Under the pieces are notes generated by a model. The model made no database searches. It saw only the letters and a list, made by a program, of their open reading frames with translations, and was not told where the DNA came from. Shown in pieces: positions 1 through 8,801 of a DNA stretch of 64,000 bases. How positions within the stretch are numbered: position 1 is the first letter of the stretch; every line of letters starts with the position of its first letter. The translations under genes were made by a program, and so were the position numbers. Origin of the DNA: Gluconobacter sp. Gdi (lineage in GTDB: Bacteria > Pseudomonadota > Alphaproteobacteria > Acetobacterales > Acetobacteraceae); NCBI RefSeq assembly GCF_014132155.1, contig NZ_BLJQ01000002.1:62001-126000 (forward strand). The letters are read 5' to 3'.

Positions 1-366
1 CGTATCAACCGGGCGCGCCCGGAAGGAATCTGCAATCCGCAGACCTTCCGTACGGTTTTCGCCGCGGGAGACGACTTTCACCAGAGCAAGCTCACGGCCC
101 ACATACGGGCCTTCTTCCGTCAGATCACAGACCGCATGAACCGGAATCAGACGCTTCAGCTGCGCCTTGATCTGCTCAATAACCTGCGGGGTGCCCGACG
201 TCAGAACCGTAATGCGTGACAGGCTGCGCTCGGCATCCACCAGCGCAACCGTCAGGCTCTCAATGTTGTAGCCCCGGCCTGAAAACAGACCCACCACGCG
301 GGCCAGTGCGCCACTCTCGTCCTCAATAAGAACCGAGATGACCGAATGTTGGATTGTCTCCGTCAT
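1..366 (-). CDS. ilvN: Acetolactate synthase small (regulatory) subunit, C-terminus cut by window edge
   Basis: Reading the minus strand from the ATG at 366 gives a protein starting MTETIQHSVISVLIEDESGA, followed by VVGLFSGRGYNIESLTV. This is the N-terminal ACT domain of the acetohydroxyacid synthase regulatory subunit, which binds the large subunit and mediates feedback by branched-chain amino acids. 122 codons are present and the frame is open to the left edge, so the rest lies outside the window. The start overlaps the ilvB stop as TGATG, so the two are translationally coupled. It is the last visible gene of a miaA-ilvB-ilvN run. Confidence 0.93.
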   Translation of the reverse strand, partial: MTETIQHSVISVLIEDESGALARVVGLFSGRGYNIESLTVALVDAERSLSRITVLTSGTPQVIEQIKAQLKRLIPVHAVCDLTEEGPYVGRELALVKVVSRGENRTEGLRIADSFRARPVDT

Positions 367-2162
367 CAGACCAGCATCATCCCTTCTTCGGTCAGACCTG
401 CGGCTGCGGAATCCTGATCCGGGCCAAGCAGCATCTGGTTGTGGGCCGCACCCGATGGAATCATCGGGTAGCAGTTTTCATTTTCCGCCACGCAGATATC
501 CGCGATGACAGGACCGTCATGCTCCAGCATCCGGCGGATGACATCGTCCAGCTCACCCACGCAGGTCGCACGCATCCCGGTTGCCTGGAACGCTTCTGCC
601 AGCTTCACAAAATCTGGCAGCGCCTCGCTGTAAGACTGGGAATAGCGTGACCCATGCAGCAGTTCCTGCCACTGGCGCACCATGCCCATATACTGGTTGT
701 TCAGGATGAAGATCTTCACTGGCAGACGATACTGCGCAATCGTCCCCAGTTCCTGAATGTTCATCAGGGTCGAGGCCTCACCCGCGATATCAATCACCAG
801 CGCATCCGGATGCGCAACCTGCGCGCCCACAGCAGCTGGCAAACCGTAGCCCATCGTTCCCAGACCACCAGACGTTAGCCAGCGGTTCGGCTTGGCAAAC
901 TGGAAGTGCTGGGCCGCCCACATCTGATGCTGGCCGACCTCGGTGGACACAAACGTGTCACGCCCCGTTTCCATCGCCATTTCGTACAGGCGACGAACGG
1001 CATGCTGCGGACGGATCACCGCAGACGGCGTCATGTCCTGCGTGAAGCCGAAGCCATCCACGCTGCGCCAGGACGCAATCTGGTTCCACCATGTGCTCAG
1101 ATCAGGTGCCAGCGTATCGTCCCATGCGTCCAGCAGCGCCTGAAGCGTATCGCGAACATCACCTTCCAGACGTACATCCACACGGATGATCTTGTTGATC
1201 TGGCTCGGATCAATATCCGCATGAACCTTGAACGAATTCGGCGAAAACGCGTCCACACGGCCCGTCACGCGATCATCAAAACGCGCACCCAGAGCGATCA
1301 GCAGATCACAGCCATGCGTGGCCATGTTCGCCTCAACAGACCCGTGCATGCCCAGCATACCGAGGAACTGCGGATCAGGAGACGGAAACGCTCCCAGCCC
1401 CATCAGCGTGGACGTCACCGGGAAACCCGTCTTGCGCGCCAGACGACGCAGCAGCTCAGACGCTTCGGGACCGGAGTTGATGATACCACCGCCCGTGTAG
1501 AACAGCGGGCGCTTGGCCGTCTTCATGGCCTCGACCGTGCGGGCAATCGCCTCTGCATCCGGCCCACCCTGATGGCGGAAACGCTTCAGCCGGGACATGG
1601 CAGGCGCCGTCAGCGGAGCCTGACCAACCGTGATGTCCTTGGGCAGATCAACCAGCACAGGCCCCGGACGACCGGAACGCGCCACCTCGAAAGCTTCACG
1701 CACAGTCTGGGCCAGAGCGCCCGGCGTCCGCACCAGATAGTTGTGCTTCGTGGCCGGGCGGGTAATGCCCGTTGTGTCCGCTTCCTGGAACGCATCATTG
1801 CCAATCAGCTTCGTCGGCACCTGACCGGTCAGGCAGACCAGCGGGATCGAATCCATCAGCGCATCGACAAGACCGGTCACGGCATTGGTTGCGCCAGGAC
1901 CGGATGTCACCAGAACAACACCAACCTTGCCCGTCGAACGCGCATAGGCCTCAGCCGCATGAACGGCAGCCTGCTCATGACGGACAAGAATGTGGCGGAT
2001 ACGGTCCTGCTTGAAGAGCGCATCGTAGATTGGAAGGACAGCGCCCCCCGGATAGCCAAAGACTACCTCTACGCCCTGTTCATCGAGAACGCGCAGAAGC
2101 ACCTCCGCGCCATTCAGCGCCTCGTTGCCTGTTGTTGCGTCTCTTTCAGCAGAAGCCGTCAC
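366..2162 (-). CDS. ilvB: Acetolactate synthase large (catalytic) subunit
   Basis: A 598-residue ThDP enzyme that makes 2-acetolactate or acetohydroxybutyrate, the first common step of valine, leucine and isoleucine synthesis. It has the N-terminal pyrimidine-binding domain with the activating Glu in RHEQAAVHAAEAYAR, a central domain, and the C-terminal ThDP/Mg domain with LNNQYMGMVRQWQ. The canonical GDG Mg-binding motif reads AGEAS. A Glu-containing form is, as I recall, seen in related alphaproteobacteria, so I do not read it as inactivation. Length is normal for the family. It lies 9 bases after miaA and is coupled to ilvN, with no leader peptide or attenuator in the 9-base gap. Confidence 0.96.
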   Translation of the reverse strand: MTASAERDATTGNEALNGAEVLLRVLDEQGVEVVFGYPGGAVLPIYDALFKQDRIRHILVRHEQAAVHAAEAYARSTGKVGVVLVTSGPGATNAVTGLVDALMDSIPLVCLTGQVPTKLIGNDAFQEADTTGITRPATKHNYLVRTPGALAQTVREAFEVARSGRPGPVLVDLPKDITVGQAPLTAPAMSRLKRFRHQGGPDAEAIARTVEAMKTAKRPLFYTGGGIINSGPEASELLRRLARKTGFPVTSTLMGLGAFPSPDPQFLGMLGMHGSVEANMATHGCDLLIALGARFDDRVTGRVDAFSPNSFKVHADIDPSQINKIIRVDVRLEGDVRDTLQALLDAWDDTLAPDLSTWWNQIASWRSVDGFGFTQDMTPSAVIRPQHAVRRLYEMAMETGRDTFVSTEVGQHQMWAAQHFQFAKPNRWLTSGGLGTMGYGLPAAVGAQVAHPDALVIDIAGEASTLMNIQELGTIAQYRLPVKIFILNNQYMGMVRQWQELLHGSRYSQSYSEALPDFVKLAEAFQATGMRATCVGELDDVIRRMLEHDGPVIADICVAENENCYPMIPSGAAHNQMLLGPDQDSAAAGLTEEGMMLV

Positions 2163-2171
2163 CGTATCCTC

Positions 2172-3179
2172 CTAAGGGGTATGAGGCGCGGGATTTAGGA
2201 CAGTTCTGTAGGATTCGTCAACTCGCTCAGATATAAAATTCTCAATTTTTTCGTGTTCTGTTTTCGATTCTTGCGCAAATGGGGTGTATCTACGAAACGA
2301 AACCATCGAATTACCCTCTGATCCCAAGGCATGATGCCGAAACCACGTCGCCTGTCGGCGCGTATATCGGCCTGTCGCCAGAACAGCAGCCTGTCGCGCA
2401 GCCTCGATCGTCACGTCACCCTGCAACACCGCAGCAAGCTCAGGAACCCCATGCGCGCGCATGGCTGGCAATACAGAATCCAGCCCCCGTGCAACAAGTT
2501 GACGCACTTCATCCAGCGCCCCAGCCTCAAGCATCTGGCCGAAGCGGGCATCAAGAGACGCCCGCAATTCCTCCCGTGGCGGATCAAGAAGAACGGAAAC
2601 AAATCGGCAGGGAGCCGCTGGCAGACCGGGTTGAACCCGCCACCAGACAAGACCATGCCCCGTCCCACGCCAGACTTCCCATGCTCTGGAGATACGCTGC
2701 GTATCATTCGGGCGCAGCGTGGAGGCAGTTTCCGGATCTACCTCCAACAGCTTCTCATGCAGAGCTGCCGGGCCAATGTCCTGCGCCAGCGTTCGGGCTT
2801 CCTGTCGCGCGCTCTCCCCCGGGTCAGGCACTTCCACGAGACCATCTGTAAGAGCGCGGAGATACATGCCCGTACCTCCACACAGAATTGGCAGACGACC
2901 AGCCCTCCAGGCCGCGTCCATTTCGGTCAGAGCCTGCTCGCGCCACCAGGCCACACTTCCCGGCGTCGCCGCATCCAAAACACCATACAAACGGTGCGGA
3001 ACAGCCGCCTCATCCGCTGCATCAGGGCGCGCTGTGAGAATATGAAGATCGCGGTAAACCTGCATGGAATCAGCATTAATCACTGTTCCATTGAAGGTCC
3101 GCGCAAGATCAAGAGCCAGAGCAGACTTGCCGGAGCACGTCGGGCCAGCCACAATGATTGCTGTCTTTGGGGCGTTCAT
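2172..3179 (-). CDS. miaA: tRNA dimethylallyltransferase
   Basis: A 335-residue protein that adds the dimethylallyl group to A37 of tRNAs reading UNN codons. The P-loop GPTCSGKS is at residues 12-19, followed by NADSMQVYRDLHILTARP, the substrate-binding signature of MiaA, then LCGGTGMYLRALTDGL and RQATWFRHH near the C-terminus. Length is normal, though the last 30 or so residues form a charged tail that looks less conserved. It is the first gene of the minus-strand run with ilvB and ilvN. It diverges from serB, with about 40 bases between the two starts that must hold both promoters. Confidence 0.94.
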   Translation of the reverse strand: MNAPKTAIIVAGPTCSGKSALALDLARTFNGTVINADSMQVYRDLHILTARPDAADEAAVPHRLYGVLDAATPGSVAWWREQALTEMDAAWRAGRLPILCGGTGMYLRALTDGLVEVPDPGESARQEARTLAQDIGPAALHEKLLEVDPETASTLRPNDTQRISRAWEVWRGTGHGLVWWRVQPGLPAAPCRFVSVLLDPPREELRASLDARFGQMLEAGALDEVRQLVARGLDSVLPAMRAHGVPELAAVLQGDVTIEAARQAAVLATGRYTRRQATWFRHHALGSEGNSMVSFRRYTPFAQESKTEHEKIENFISERVDESYRTVLNPAPHTP

Positions 3180-3221
3180 TCCCCTGTTCCTGCCACACGC
3201 GCTGGATCGTTACGAGAGCTT

Positions 3222-4115
3222 ATGTCCCTTCCTTCCGTTCTGACACTCATTGCCGACCGCAAGGCTGGCCCCCTCAAACCAGAAGCCATCGACGTCGCCC
3301 GCTCTCTGGTGAAAGGCAAAGCCCCTATCGTTCTGTCTGAAGGGGAAGCCGTCGATATTCCATGCCCTACGCCTGGGCCCGGCGCCGCAAGCGCCGCAAC
3401 AATCCGCGCAACGCTGGCCCCCTATCAGGTCGACACACTGCTGCTGAAAACTCGTGGCCGTCGTAAAGCTGTTCTCGTCGCAGACATGGACAGCACCATC
3501 GTGACGGGAGAAACGCTGGATGAAATGGCCGCAGCTCTTGGTGTAGGCGAGCAGGTTGCGGCCATCACCCGAGCCTCCATGAATGGAGAGATCGACTTTG
3601 AAACGTCCATTGAACAACGCGTTGCTCTGCTCGCAGGAAAATCAGCGTCTGTTCTGGAAGACGTCTGGAAGACTGTAACCCTGACGGACGGCGCAAAAGA
3701 GCTCGTGCAGACCATGCGCAAGCACAACGCGCGCACGGCTCTGGTGTCAGGTGGCTTCACATGGTTCACACAACGTGTGGCAGAGCTGTGTGGCTTCGAC
3801 GAAAACCACGGAAATATTCTTGATATCGTTGATGGCAAGATGACCGGAAAGCTCGGCGGCCCGGTTCTGGGGCCAGATGCAAAGCTGACTCACCTAGAAG
3901 CCCTGACAACTGAGCGGGGCGTTCAACTTCGTGCTGCGCTCACAACCGGTGACGGTGCGAACGATATTCCAATGCTGGCCAGCGCCGGGCTGGGTCTGGC
4001 CTTCCACGCAAAACCGAACGTGAAGAAGGTGATTGGTACGCAGATCAATTTTTCAGGTCTGCGCGCACATCTGTTCGCTCAGGGATACCGCGCCGCCGAT
4101 TTCGTCACTGACTGA
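3222..4115 (+). CDS. serB: Phosphoserine phosphatase
   Basis: A 297-residue HAD-family phosphatase that completes serine synthesis by dephosphorylating phosphoserine. After an N-terminal ACT-like segment comes DMDST, whose first Asp (residue 88) is the nucleophile and Asp90 the acid/base. SGGFTWF and GDGANDIPML (about 243-252) are the later HAD motifs. The frame is open far upstream, but that stretch is antisense to miaA. The ATG at 3222 is preceded by a GAGAG ribosome site and gives the usual family length. It converges with the glycine-rich gene downstream. Confidence 0.95.
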   Translation: MSLPSVLTLIADRKAGPLKPEAIDVARSLVKGKAPIVLSEGEAVDIPCPTPGPGAASAATIRATLAPYQVDTLLLKTRGRRKAVLVADMDSTIVTGETLDEMAAALGVGEQVAAITRASMNGEIDFETSIEQRVALLAGKSASVLEDVWKTVTLTDGAKELVQTMRKHNARTALVSGGFTWFTQRVAELCGFDENHGNILDIVDGKMTGKLGGPVLGPDAKLTHLEALTTERGVQLRAALTTGDGANDIPMLASAGLGLAFHAKPNVKKVIGTQINFSGLRAHLFAQGYRAADFVTD

Positions 4116-4144
4116 CGAAAAGGCCGCGCCTTTATACTCCCGCC

Positions 4145-4708
4145 TCAATACCCCCAAGTATAAGGCGGGGCACCACCGTAGTAGGCTGGCGCTCCATAAT
4201 ATCCCTGCGGAACGGCATACCCGCCAGCAGGAACACCCCCCTGATACCCGCCAGGGTAGTATCCGCCGGGATAGGAATTGGCAGCGCCTTCGATCGCCAT
4301 ACCGGCTGCAACGCCAAGGGCAGCACCAACACCCCAGCCGCCCCAGCCCCAGCCGCCGCCCCAGCCCGGCGTACCCCAGCCGTAACCGAACCAACCCGGT
4401 CCGCCCCAGCCATTCCACCCCCCCCAACCGGGCGTGCCCCAACCGACGAAGCGCGGGCCACCCCATCCACCGCCCCAGCCACCATATCCAGGACGAAAGC
4501 CCCAACCGGGGCCTCCACGATAGCCGTAGCCACCTCCCGGGCCACCACCGTAACCGCCACCACCACGAAATCCGCCCATCCCGCCACCTCCACCATGGAA
4601 GCCACCACCGCCCGGACCACCCCCACGCTGCGCCATTGCCGAAAACGGTGCAGCGCCGATCAACGCAGCAAGAACCAAGGCTCCAGCAGATTTTTTCGTG
4701 ATGTTCAT
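4145..4708 (-). CDS. Exported Gly/Trp/Tyr-rich low-complexity protein
   Basis: A 187-residue protein with a clear Sec signal peptide (basic MNITKK, hydrophobic core, cleavage expected after AMA at residue 26). The mature part is made almost wholly of Gly with Trp, Tyr, Pro and Phe in irregular short repeats such as GGGFHGGGG and WGWGGWG. I recognise no enzymatic domain. Composition suggests a flexible surface or periplasmic protein, perhaps structural or stress-related. The gene is monocistronic and converges with serB. Two long open frames on the same strand are composition artefacts. Function is unknown. Confidence 0.8.
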   Translation of the reverse strand: MNITKKSAGALVLAALIGAAPFSAMAQRGGGPGGGGFHGGGGGMGGFRGGGGYGGGPGGGYGYRGGPGWGFRPGYGGWGGGWGGPRFVGWGTPGWGGWNGWGGPGWFGYGWGTPGWGGGWGWGGWGVGAALGVAAGMAIEGAANSYPGGYYPGGYQGGVPAGGYAVPQGYYGAPAYYGGAPPYTWGY

Positions 4709-4799
4709 GGCTTGTCTCCTTGGAAATAGCCGCTTTCAGCTTTCCATATCGTCAGAACTCTGGTCCCTGAAAAGGGCTCTTTCAGGGCATGAAACAAGT

Positions 4800-4815
4800 C
4801 GTTTCACGTGAAACA
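4800..4815. promoter_or_regulatory. parS centromere site 1
   Basis: CGTTTCACGTGAAACA matches 15 of 16 positions of the ParB-binding consensus TGTTTCACGTGAAACA. It lies in the gap just downstream of the dciA-like stop. Two more copies occur at 29718 and 32004, near parAB. Confidence 0.92.
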
Positions 4816-4821
4816 CTTCTG

Positions 4822-5340
4822 TCACCGACGCCTGCGGCCACCCCGCGCTCCGATATGGCCACCAAGGCGTTGCAGGGCATCCCGCAACTCGTCATCTTCA
4901 ATCTCAGGAACATCAACCTGAACGGGCTTGGGCCTTGGCGGCTTCGGCCTCTCAAATGCTGTCATGTCCTGAACAATCTTCAACCGAAGAATGAGATGCT
5001 CTCCCCGCAGACCACAGGCTGTATTGATCCGTTCAATGATCTGAGGTGCGAGATGCTGCAGTTCCATGGCGATCGGCCCCGAACATGCCAGCGTCAGAGA
5101 CCCTGCCGACAGTCGGCGCGGCTCAGTCACACGAGACAGACGTGGACCGATAAAATCTTCCCAGTCCATGGAAAGCCGAACCAGAAGCGGAGACTTCTTC
5201 TTGAACGCCGGTTTGGTAATTCCCGGCACCAGAGCGCCGATCTGCCGCGCTCCTCCACGCTTGGGAATCCATGCGGGCTTTTGGTCCATGCCCGCTGCCC
5301 GACCACGAAGGTTCTTGTCCGGACCGTGATCCTTCGTCAT
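4822..5340 (-). CDS. DUF721/DciA-family protein, likely helicase-loader related
   Basis: A 172-residue basic protein with a core reading LVRLSMDWEDFIGPRLSRVTEPRRLSAGSLTLACSGPIAMELQHLAPQIIERIN. This is the DUF721 signature (W..IVG..L...T.P..L..G.L.V...S...A.EL). DciA of this family helps load the replicative helicase DnaB in bacteria without DnaC. The N-terminus is basic and the C-terminus ends in GGRRRR. I chose the ATG at 5340, whose start faces the mutY GTG 11 bases away. A longer frame to 5391 would overlap mutY. The role in DNA replication is from family knowledge, and the exact function here is inferred. Confidence 0.78.
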   Translation of the reverse strand: MTKDHGPDKNLRGRAAGMDQKPAWIPKRGGARQIGALVPGITKPAFKKKSPLLVRLSMDWEDFIGPRLSRVTEPRRLSAGSLTLACSGPIAMELQHLAPQIIERINTACGLRGEHLILRLKIVQDMTAFERPKPPRPKPVQVDVPEIEDDELRDALQRLGGHIGARGGRRRR

Positions 5341-5350
5341 ATCCCTCTCC

Positions 5351-6412
5351 GTGACTCCTGATGCTTCCGACCTGCTCCGCTGGTACGACACTCACCGCCG
5401 CACCCTTCCCTGGCGCAGCCTCCCGGGGCAGCGGCCTAACCCCTATGCCGTATGGCTGAGCGAAATCATGCTTCAGCAGACGACCGTAAAGGCTGTCATA
5501 GCCTATTACGAACGCTTTCTCACGCATTACCCGACCGTGCAGGAACTGGCCGCAGCCCCACAGGAAGACGTTCTCTATCTTTGGGCCGGGCTCGGCTACT
5601 ACGCCCGTGCCCGTAATCTCCACGCCTGCGCCAAACGCGTTGCAGAACTCGGGCAATTCCCGGACACAGTCGAAGACCTCCTGAAGCTTCCAGGCATCGG
5701 GGCCTATACCGCACGCGCCATCGCCGCAATTGCCTTCGGCCGCCCCGTCGTACCGGTCGATGGAAATGTCGAGCGCGTGACATCACGCCTTTTCGGCATA
5801 GAAAACCCTCTCCCCGCCTCGCGCCCGCTTCTGGCCAAACAGGCAGCGCTCCTCAACCAGTCAGCAGAAGCACAGGATCGTCCATCAGACTTTGCCCAAG
5901 CCCTGTTCGATCTTGGGGCCACAATCTGCACACCCCGCAACCCATCTTGTCTGACATGCCCCTGGCGTCCATCCTGCCTTGGCCATACCAAAGGAATAGC
6001 GTCCACCCTTCCCCGCAAAGCGCCCAAACAGGCACGTCCCACGCGTTACGGCGTGCACTTTGTCCTTCTGGATACAAGTGGGCAGGTTTTGATGAGAACG
6101 CGCCCTGAAAAAGGTCTTCTCGGCGGCATGGACGAATTTCCGGGGACGGAGTGGCGCGAGACCCCCTGGACTGAAGCTGATGCCATGAACCATGCCCCAA
6201 CACTCGGGCCGTGGGCTCTACGGGGAGAGGTCACTCATGTCTTTACCCATTTCACACTTAAGCTCATGGTTTACGCAAAGACCCTCCCTGCGGGACATAA
6301 TGCAGGGATCGACCCATCCTTTGGCGCGTTTCGGTCAACAACACGCGCAGCATTGCCAGGCGTTATGAAGAAATGCCTCGCCCTTGCAGTTACTGATATG
6401 GAGAAAAAATGA
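5351..6412 (+). CDS. mutY: A/G-specific adenine DNA glycosylase
   Basis: A 353-residue base-excision enzyme that removes adenine mispaired with 8-oxoguanine. Catalytic Glu38 lies in LSEIMLQQTTVKAV. The helix-hairpin-helix LLKLPGIGAYTARAIAAIAFG is followed by Asp137 in VPVDGNVERV. The 4Fe-4S loop has Cys193, 200, 203 and 209 in CTPRNPSCLTCPWRPSC spacing. A NUDIX-like 8-oxoG recognition domain follows. The start is GTG. The stop overlaps the next gene as ATGA. Confidence 0.96.
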   Translation: MTPDASDLLRWYDTHRRTLPWRSLPGQRPNPYAVWLSEIMLQQTTVKAVIAYYERFLTHYPTVQELAAAPQEDVLYLWAGLGYYARARNLHACAKRVAELGQFPDTVEDLLKLPGIGAYTARAIAAIAFGRPVVPVDGNVERVTSRLFGIENPLPASRPLLAKQAALLNQSAEAQDRPSDFAQALFDLGATICTPRNPSCLTCPWRPSCLGHTKGIASTLPRKAPKQARPTRYGVHFVLLDTSGQVLMRTRPEKGLLGGMDEFPGTEWRETPWTEADAMNHAPTLGPWALRGEVTHVFTHFTLKLMVYAKTLPAGHNAGIDPSFGAFRSTTRAALPGVMKKCLALAVTDMEKK

Positions 6413-7032
6413 GCCAGACTTTTCCCAAAACCCAGGTGTGGTTCATGGACTGGCACAGCCGCGTTCTGGATCATGACCCGATCAGCGACTATTTTTCTCC
6501 GACGCCCTTCCAGCCTGGCGTCTATCCCGGCATATCCGCAAAGATTGCCCCTCCCCTAAATCTTCCTTGCGACATCACTTTTGAAAAGCGCGTTTCAATG
6601 CCGCGGCCGTTGCCCGTACTTGAAGCTCTGGACGCGGGAAACGGTCTGATTATTTTTCAGGAGAAAGAACTTAAAACTTTCCTGATAAGTGCCCCTGTTC
6701 CCGGCAAAGGCAGAATTGGCACAGACTCTACGAACCCTGGGGAATGGGAACGTTTCCTGCCCATGACGGAAGACACCATGCGTGGCCTGTCCACTCTCTT
6801 GGTTTCTCAAGCCGCAAGCCTGATCGACGTGGAAACAGGCAAGGTTCTTTCCACCATCAGGCCCGGCGAAGGCTTCCTTTGGATGCTGGGAGACACGTCT
6901 ATTCCCCTCACAGCCAACATCCAGAATATTGAACAGATCGGGAGGCTGCCAGCACGGCATGAAGCCGAAATCTCGTTTATTCGAAACGATGATCAGCCTC
7001 CTCTCCGGGTTCACGTCAGACGACCTGGCTGA
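6409..7032 (+). CDS. Hypothetical protein coupled to mutY
   Basis: 207 residues, starting MSQTFPKTQVWFMDWHSRVLDHD. The start overlaps the mutY stop by four bases, so it is translationally coupled and probably in the same operon. No signal peptide, membrane segment or catalytic motif that I recognise. The second half (PGEWERFLPMTEDTMRGLSTLLVSQ, SLIDVETGKVLSTIRPGEGFLWMLGD) looks like a compact alpha/beta fold. I cannot name a family. Codon use resembles its neighbours. It may be confined to acetic acid bacteria. Confidence 0.8.
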   Translation: MSQTFPKTQVWFMDWHSRVLDHDPISDYFSPTPFQPGVYPGISAKIAPPLNLPCDITFEKRVSMPRPLPVLEALDAGNGLIIFQEKELKTFLISAPVPGKGRIGTDSTNPGEWERFLPMTEDTMRGLSTLLVSQAASLIDVETGKVLSTIRPGEGFLWMLGDTSIPLTANIQNIEQIGRLPARHEAEISFIRNDDQPPLRVHVRRPG

Positions 7033-7107
7033 CACATCAAGACACGGATTTCACGATTGTCGTGAGGTTTTAGGATTTTGCAGACCTTTCAGGGCTGAAC
7101 CTGCGTT

Positions 7108-7136
7108 GCTTTTCCTGAACACCCTTCAGGGAAAGC
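7108..7136 (+). promoter_or_regulatory. Hairpin enclosing the ribosome site of the Gfo/Idh gene
   Basis: Arms GCTTTTCCTGAA (7108-7119) and TTCAGGGAAAGC (7125-7136) pair over 12 bases with one wobble and a five-base loop. The purine run GGGAAAG that would act as Shine-Dalgarno for the ATG at 7144 is inside the 3' arm, so folding would hide it. It is not followed by a T run, so it is not a standard terminator. Confidence 0.5.
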
Positions 7137-7143
7137 AGCGACA

Positions 7144-8325
7144 ATGCCTCAGACTCCGTCCTCTGACCTCAAACATCTCCTCCCTTCCGAACTGGATACG
7201 GGAACAGTCGAAAAGGGCCAGATCACCTTCGGTAACTGGCGCGGAGACGCCGACGTCCCTGAAGCACAGCCCCCTCATGCACTCCCCCCGTCCGAGCGGG
7301 TTGGGTTCGCCGTTATGGGACTGGGACGGCTGACTCTTGGAGAAATTCTTCCATCCTTCCTTCAATGCCGCCTCGCCAAACCTGTAGCGCTTATTTCCGG
7401 TCGCAAGGAAAAGGCCAGATCCGCGGGACATGATTATGGCATCAGGGAAGAGTCACTTTTCACCTATGATGAAATCCACAAGCTGGCAGACAGGCCCGAT
7501 ATTCAGGCCGTTTATGTCGTCACCCCCAACGCACTCCACGCTGGCCAGGTCGAAGCCCTCGCAACAGCAGGCAAACATGTCCTGTGCGAGAAGCCCATGG
7601 CCAACTCAAGCGAGGACGCCAGACGCATGATTGAAGCCTGCCATGCCGCAGGTGTGAAACTCATGATTGCCTATCGCTGCCATTATGAACCCTTCAACCA
7701 GCTTGTCAGAAAACTGGTTCAAAGCGGGGAGCTCGGCCGGCCCAAACTCGTCGAAGCCATCAACACACAGATGCAGGGAGACGCCGATCAGTGGCGCCTC
7801 AAACCTGAACTGGCTGGCGGAGGAGCCCTTCCGGATATCGGCCTCTATTGCCTCAACGGCACGCGCGCGGTGCTCGGAGAAGAACCTGAGAGTCTGTTCG
7901 CACAAATGGTCAGCCCTCCCGATGATCCACGCTACAGAAACCTGGATGAAACATTCTCTTTCATGCTCCGCTTCCCGTCAGGCGTCATTGCCAACTGCGC
8001 GACCAGCTATGGCGCACACGAAAGCAAAGACCTTCGTATCCAACTGGAGAAAGGGTGGATCACTCTGGAAAACGCCTTCGCCTATACAGGCCACCGCCTG
8101 CGGATCGGACGACGCCAGGGCGACCATAAAGCCGTCAGCGAATGGCACATCCCGGCCGGAAACCAGTTTGCTCTGGAAATCGACCATTTTTCCGAATGCA
8201 TTCTCAAGAACCAGACACCCCGGACGCCCGGTGAAGAAGGCCTGCGGGACCAGAAACTGATGGAAGCGCTCTACCATTCCGCCAGAACCGGTCAGATGAT
8301 CCATCTGCCTAAAAACGCGTTGTAA
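7144..8325 (+). CDS. Gfo/Idh/MocA-family NAD(P)-dependent sugar oxidoreductase
   Basis: 393 residues. After an unusual 55-residue N-terminal segment comes the Rossmann fold (VGFAVMGLGRLTLGEILPSF), then DIQAVYVVTPNALHAGQVEALATAGKHVLCEKPMA with the family's EKP motif, and the C-terminal domain with GGGALPDIGLYCLNGTRAVLG, close to the DxGxYC segment of Zymomonas glucose-fructose oxidoreductase. There is no Tat or Sec signal, so unlike the Zymomonas enzyme it should be cytoplasmic. It is probably a sugar or inositol dehydrogenase; substrate unknown. The ribosome site lies in a hairpin. Confidence 0.85.
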   Translation: MPQTPSSDLKHLLPSELDTGTVEKGQITFGNWRGDADVPEAQPPHALPPSERVGFAVMGLGRLTLGEILPSFLQCRLAKPVALISGRKEKARSAGHDYGIREESLFTYDEIHKLADRPDIQAVYVVTPNALHAGQVEALATAGKHVLCEKPMANSSEDARRMIEACHAAGVKLMIAYRCHYEPFNQLVRKLVQSGELGRPKLVEAINTQMQGDADQWRLKPELAGGGALPDIGLYCLNGTRAVLGEEPESLFAQMVSPPDDPRYRNLDETFSFMLRFPSGVIANCATSYGAHESKDLRIQLEKGWITLENAFAYTGHRLRIGRRQGDHKAVSEWHIPAGNQFALEIDHFSECILKNQTPRTPGEEGLRDQKLMEALYHSARTGQMIHLPKNAL

Positions 8326-8398
8326 ACTCACTCCCAACCACGCTCACCCCTGGCATGAGATGGAACCCCTCGCCGCTCAGGCAGTTAGGATATCTGCT

Positions 8399-8776
8399 AT
8401 GTTCAAACTTTCTTCTGCCCTTTCCGTCCCGACAGCCCTGTGCCTTGCAGCATTTGGCCTTGCTGGCTGTGTCTCTGAACCGATGAGTCCGCCGGAACAG
8501 CAACTCGCTTCTGCGGGGTTTGTTAGACACCCAGCCAATTCCCCATCACGCCGGGCCGAGCTTCAGCTCATGCCACAGCATGTCTTTCTGACCCGGACTA
8601 CACCGGAAGGCCTGCGTTACATCTACGCAGACCGGGACATCTGTGACTGCGCTTATATCGGCACGCAGGAAGCCTTCGAGAAATATGCAGCCCAGCAGCC
8701 TCATGGCGTTCCCACACTGGGCAAAACTGCCTCAACGGCTGCAGAACAGACGCCCCTCAAGGCGGCCACTCACTGA
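8399..8776 (+). CDS. Small putative lipoprotein
   Basis: A 125-residue protein, MFKLSSALSVPTALCLAAFGLAGCVSE. The hydrophobic segment ends in the lipobox LAGC, so lipidation on that Cys is expected. The mature part contains LQLMPQHVFLTRTTPEGLRYIYADRDICDCAYIGTQEAFEKY. The frame is open back to 8360, but the ATG at 8399 puts the lipobox at the right distance and has AGGA upstream. I recognise no domain. Confidence 0.75.
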   Translation: MFKLSSALSVPTALCLAAFGLAGCVSEPMSPPEQQLASAGFVRHPANSPSRRAELQLMPQHVFLTRTTPEGLRYIYADRDICDCAYIGTQEAFEKYAAQQPHGVPTLGKTASTAAEQTPLKAATH

Positions 8777-8801
8777 TCATGGCTCCTGAAGCGCGGAAGA
8801 C

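Noticed and set aside
906-2198. 430-codon open frame antisense to ilvB
   Set aside because: It lies wholly opposite a clear ilvB, is Arg- and His-rich with no domain, and has no ribosome site. It is a shadow of GC-rich coding sequence.
2331-3221. Upstream extension of serB
   Set aside because: This part is antisense to miaA. The ATG at 3222 gives the normal phosphoserine phosphatase length.
4132-4626. Two other open frames over the glycine-rich gene
   Set aside because: They arise from the repetitive GG/CC composition. Only the frame 4145-4708 begins with a clean signal peptide.
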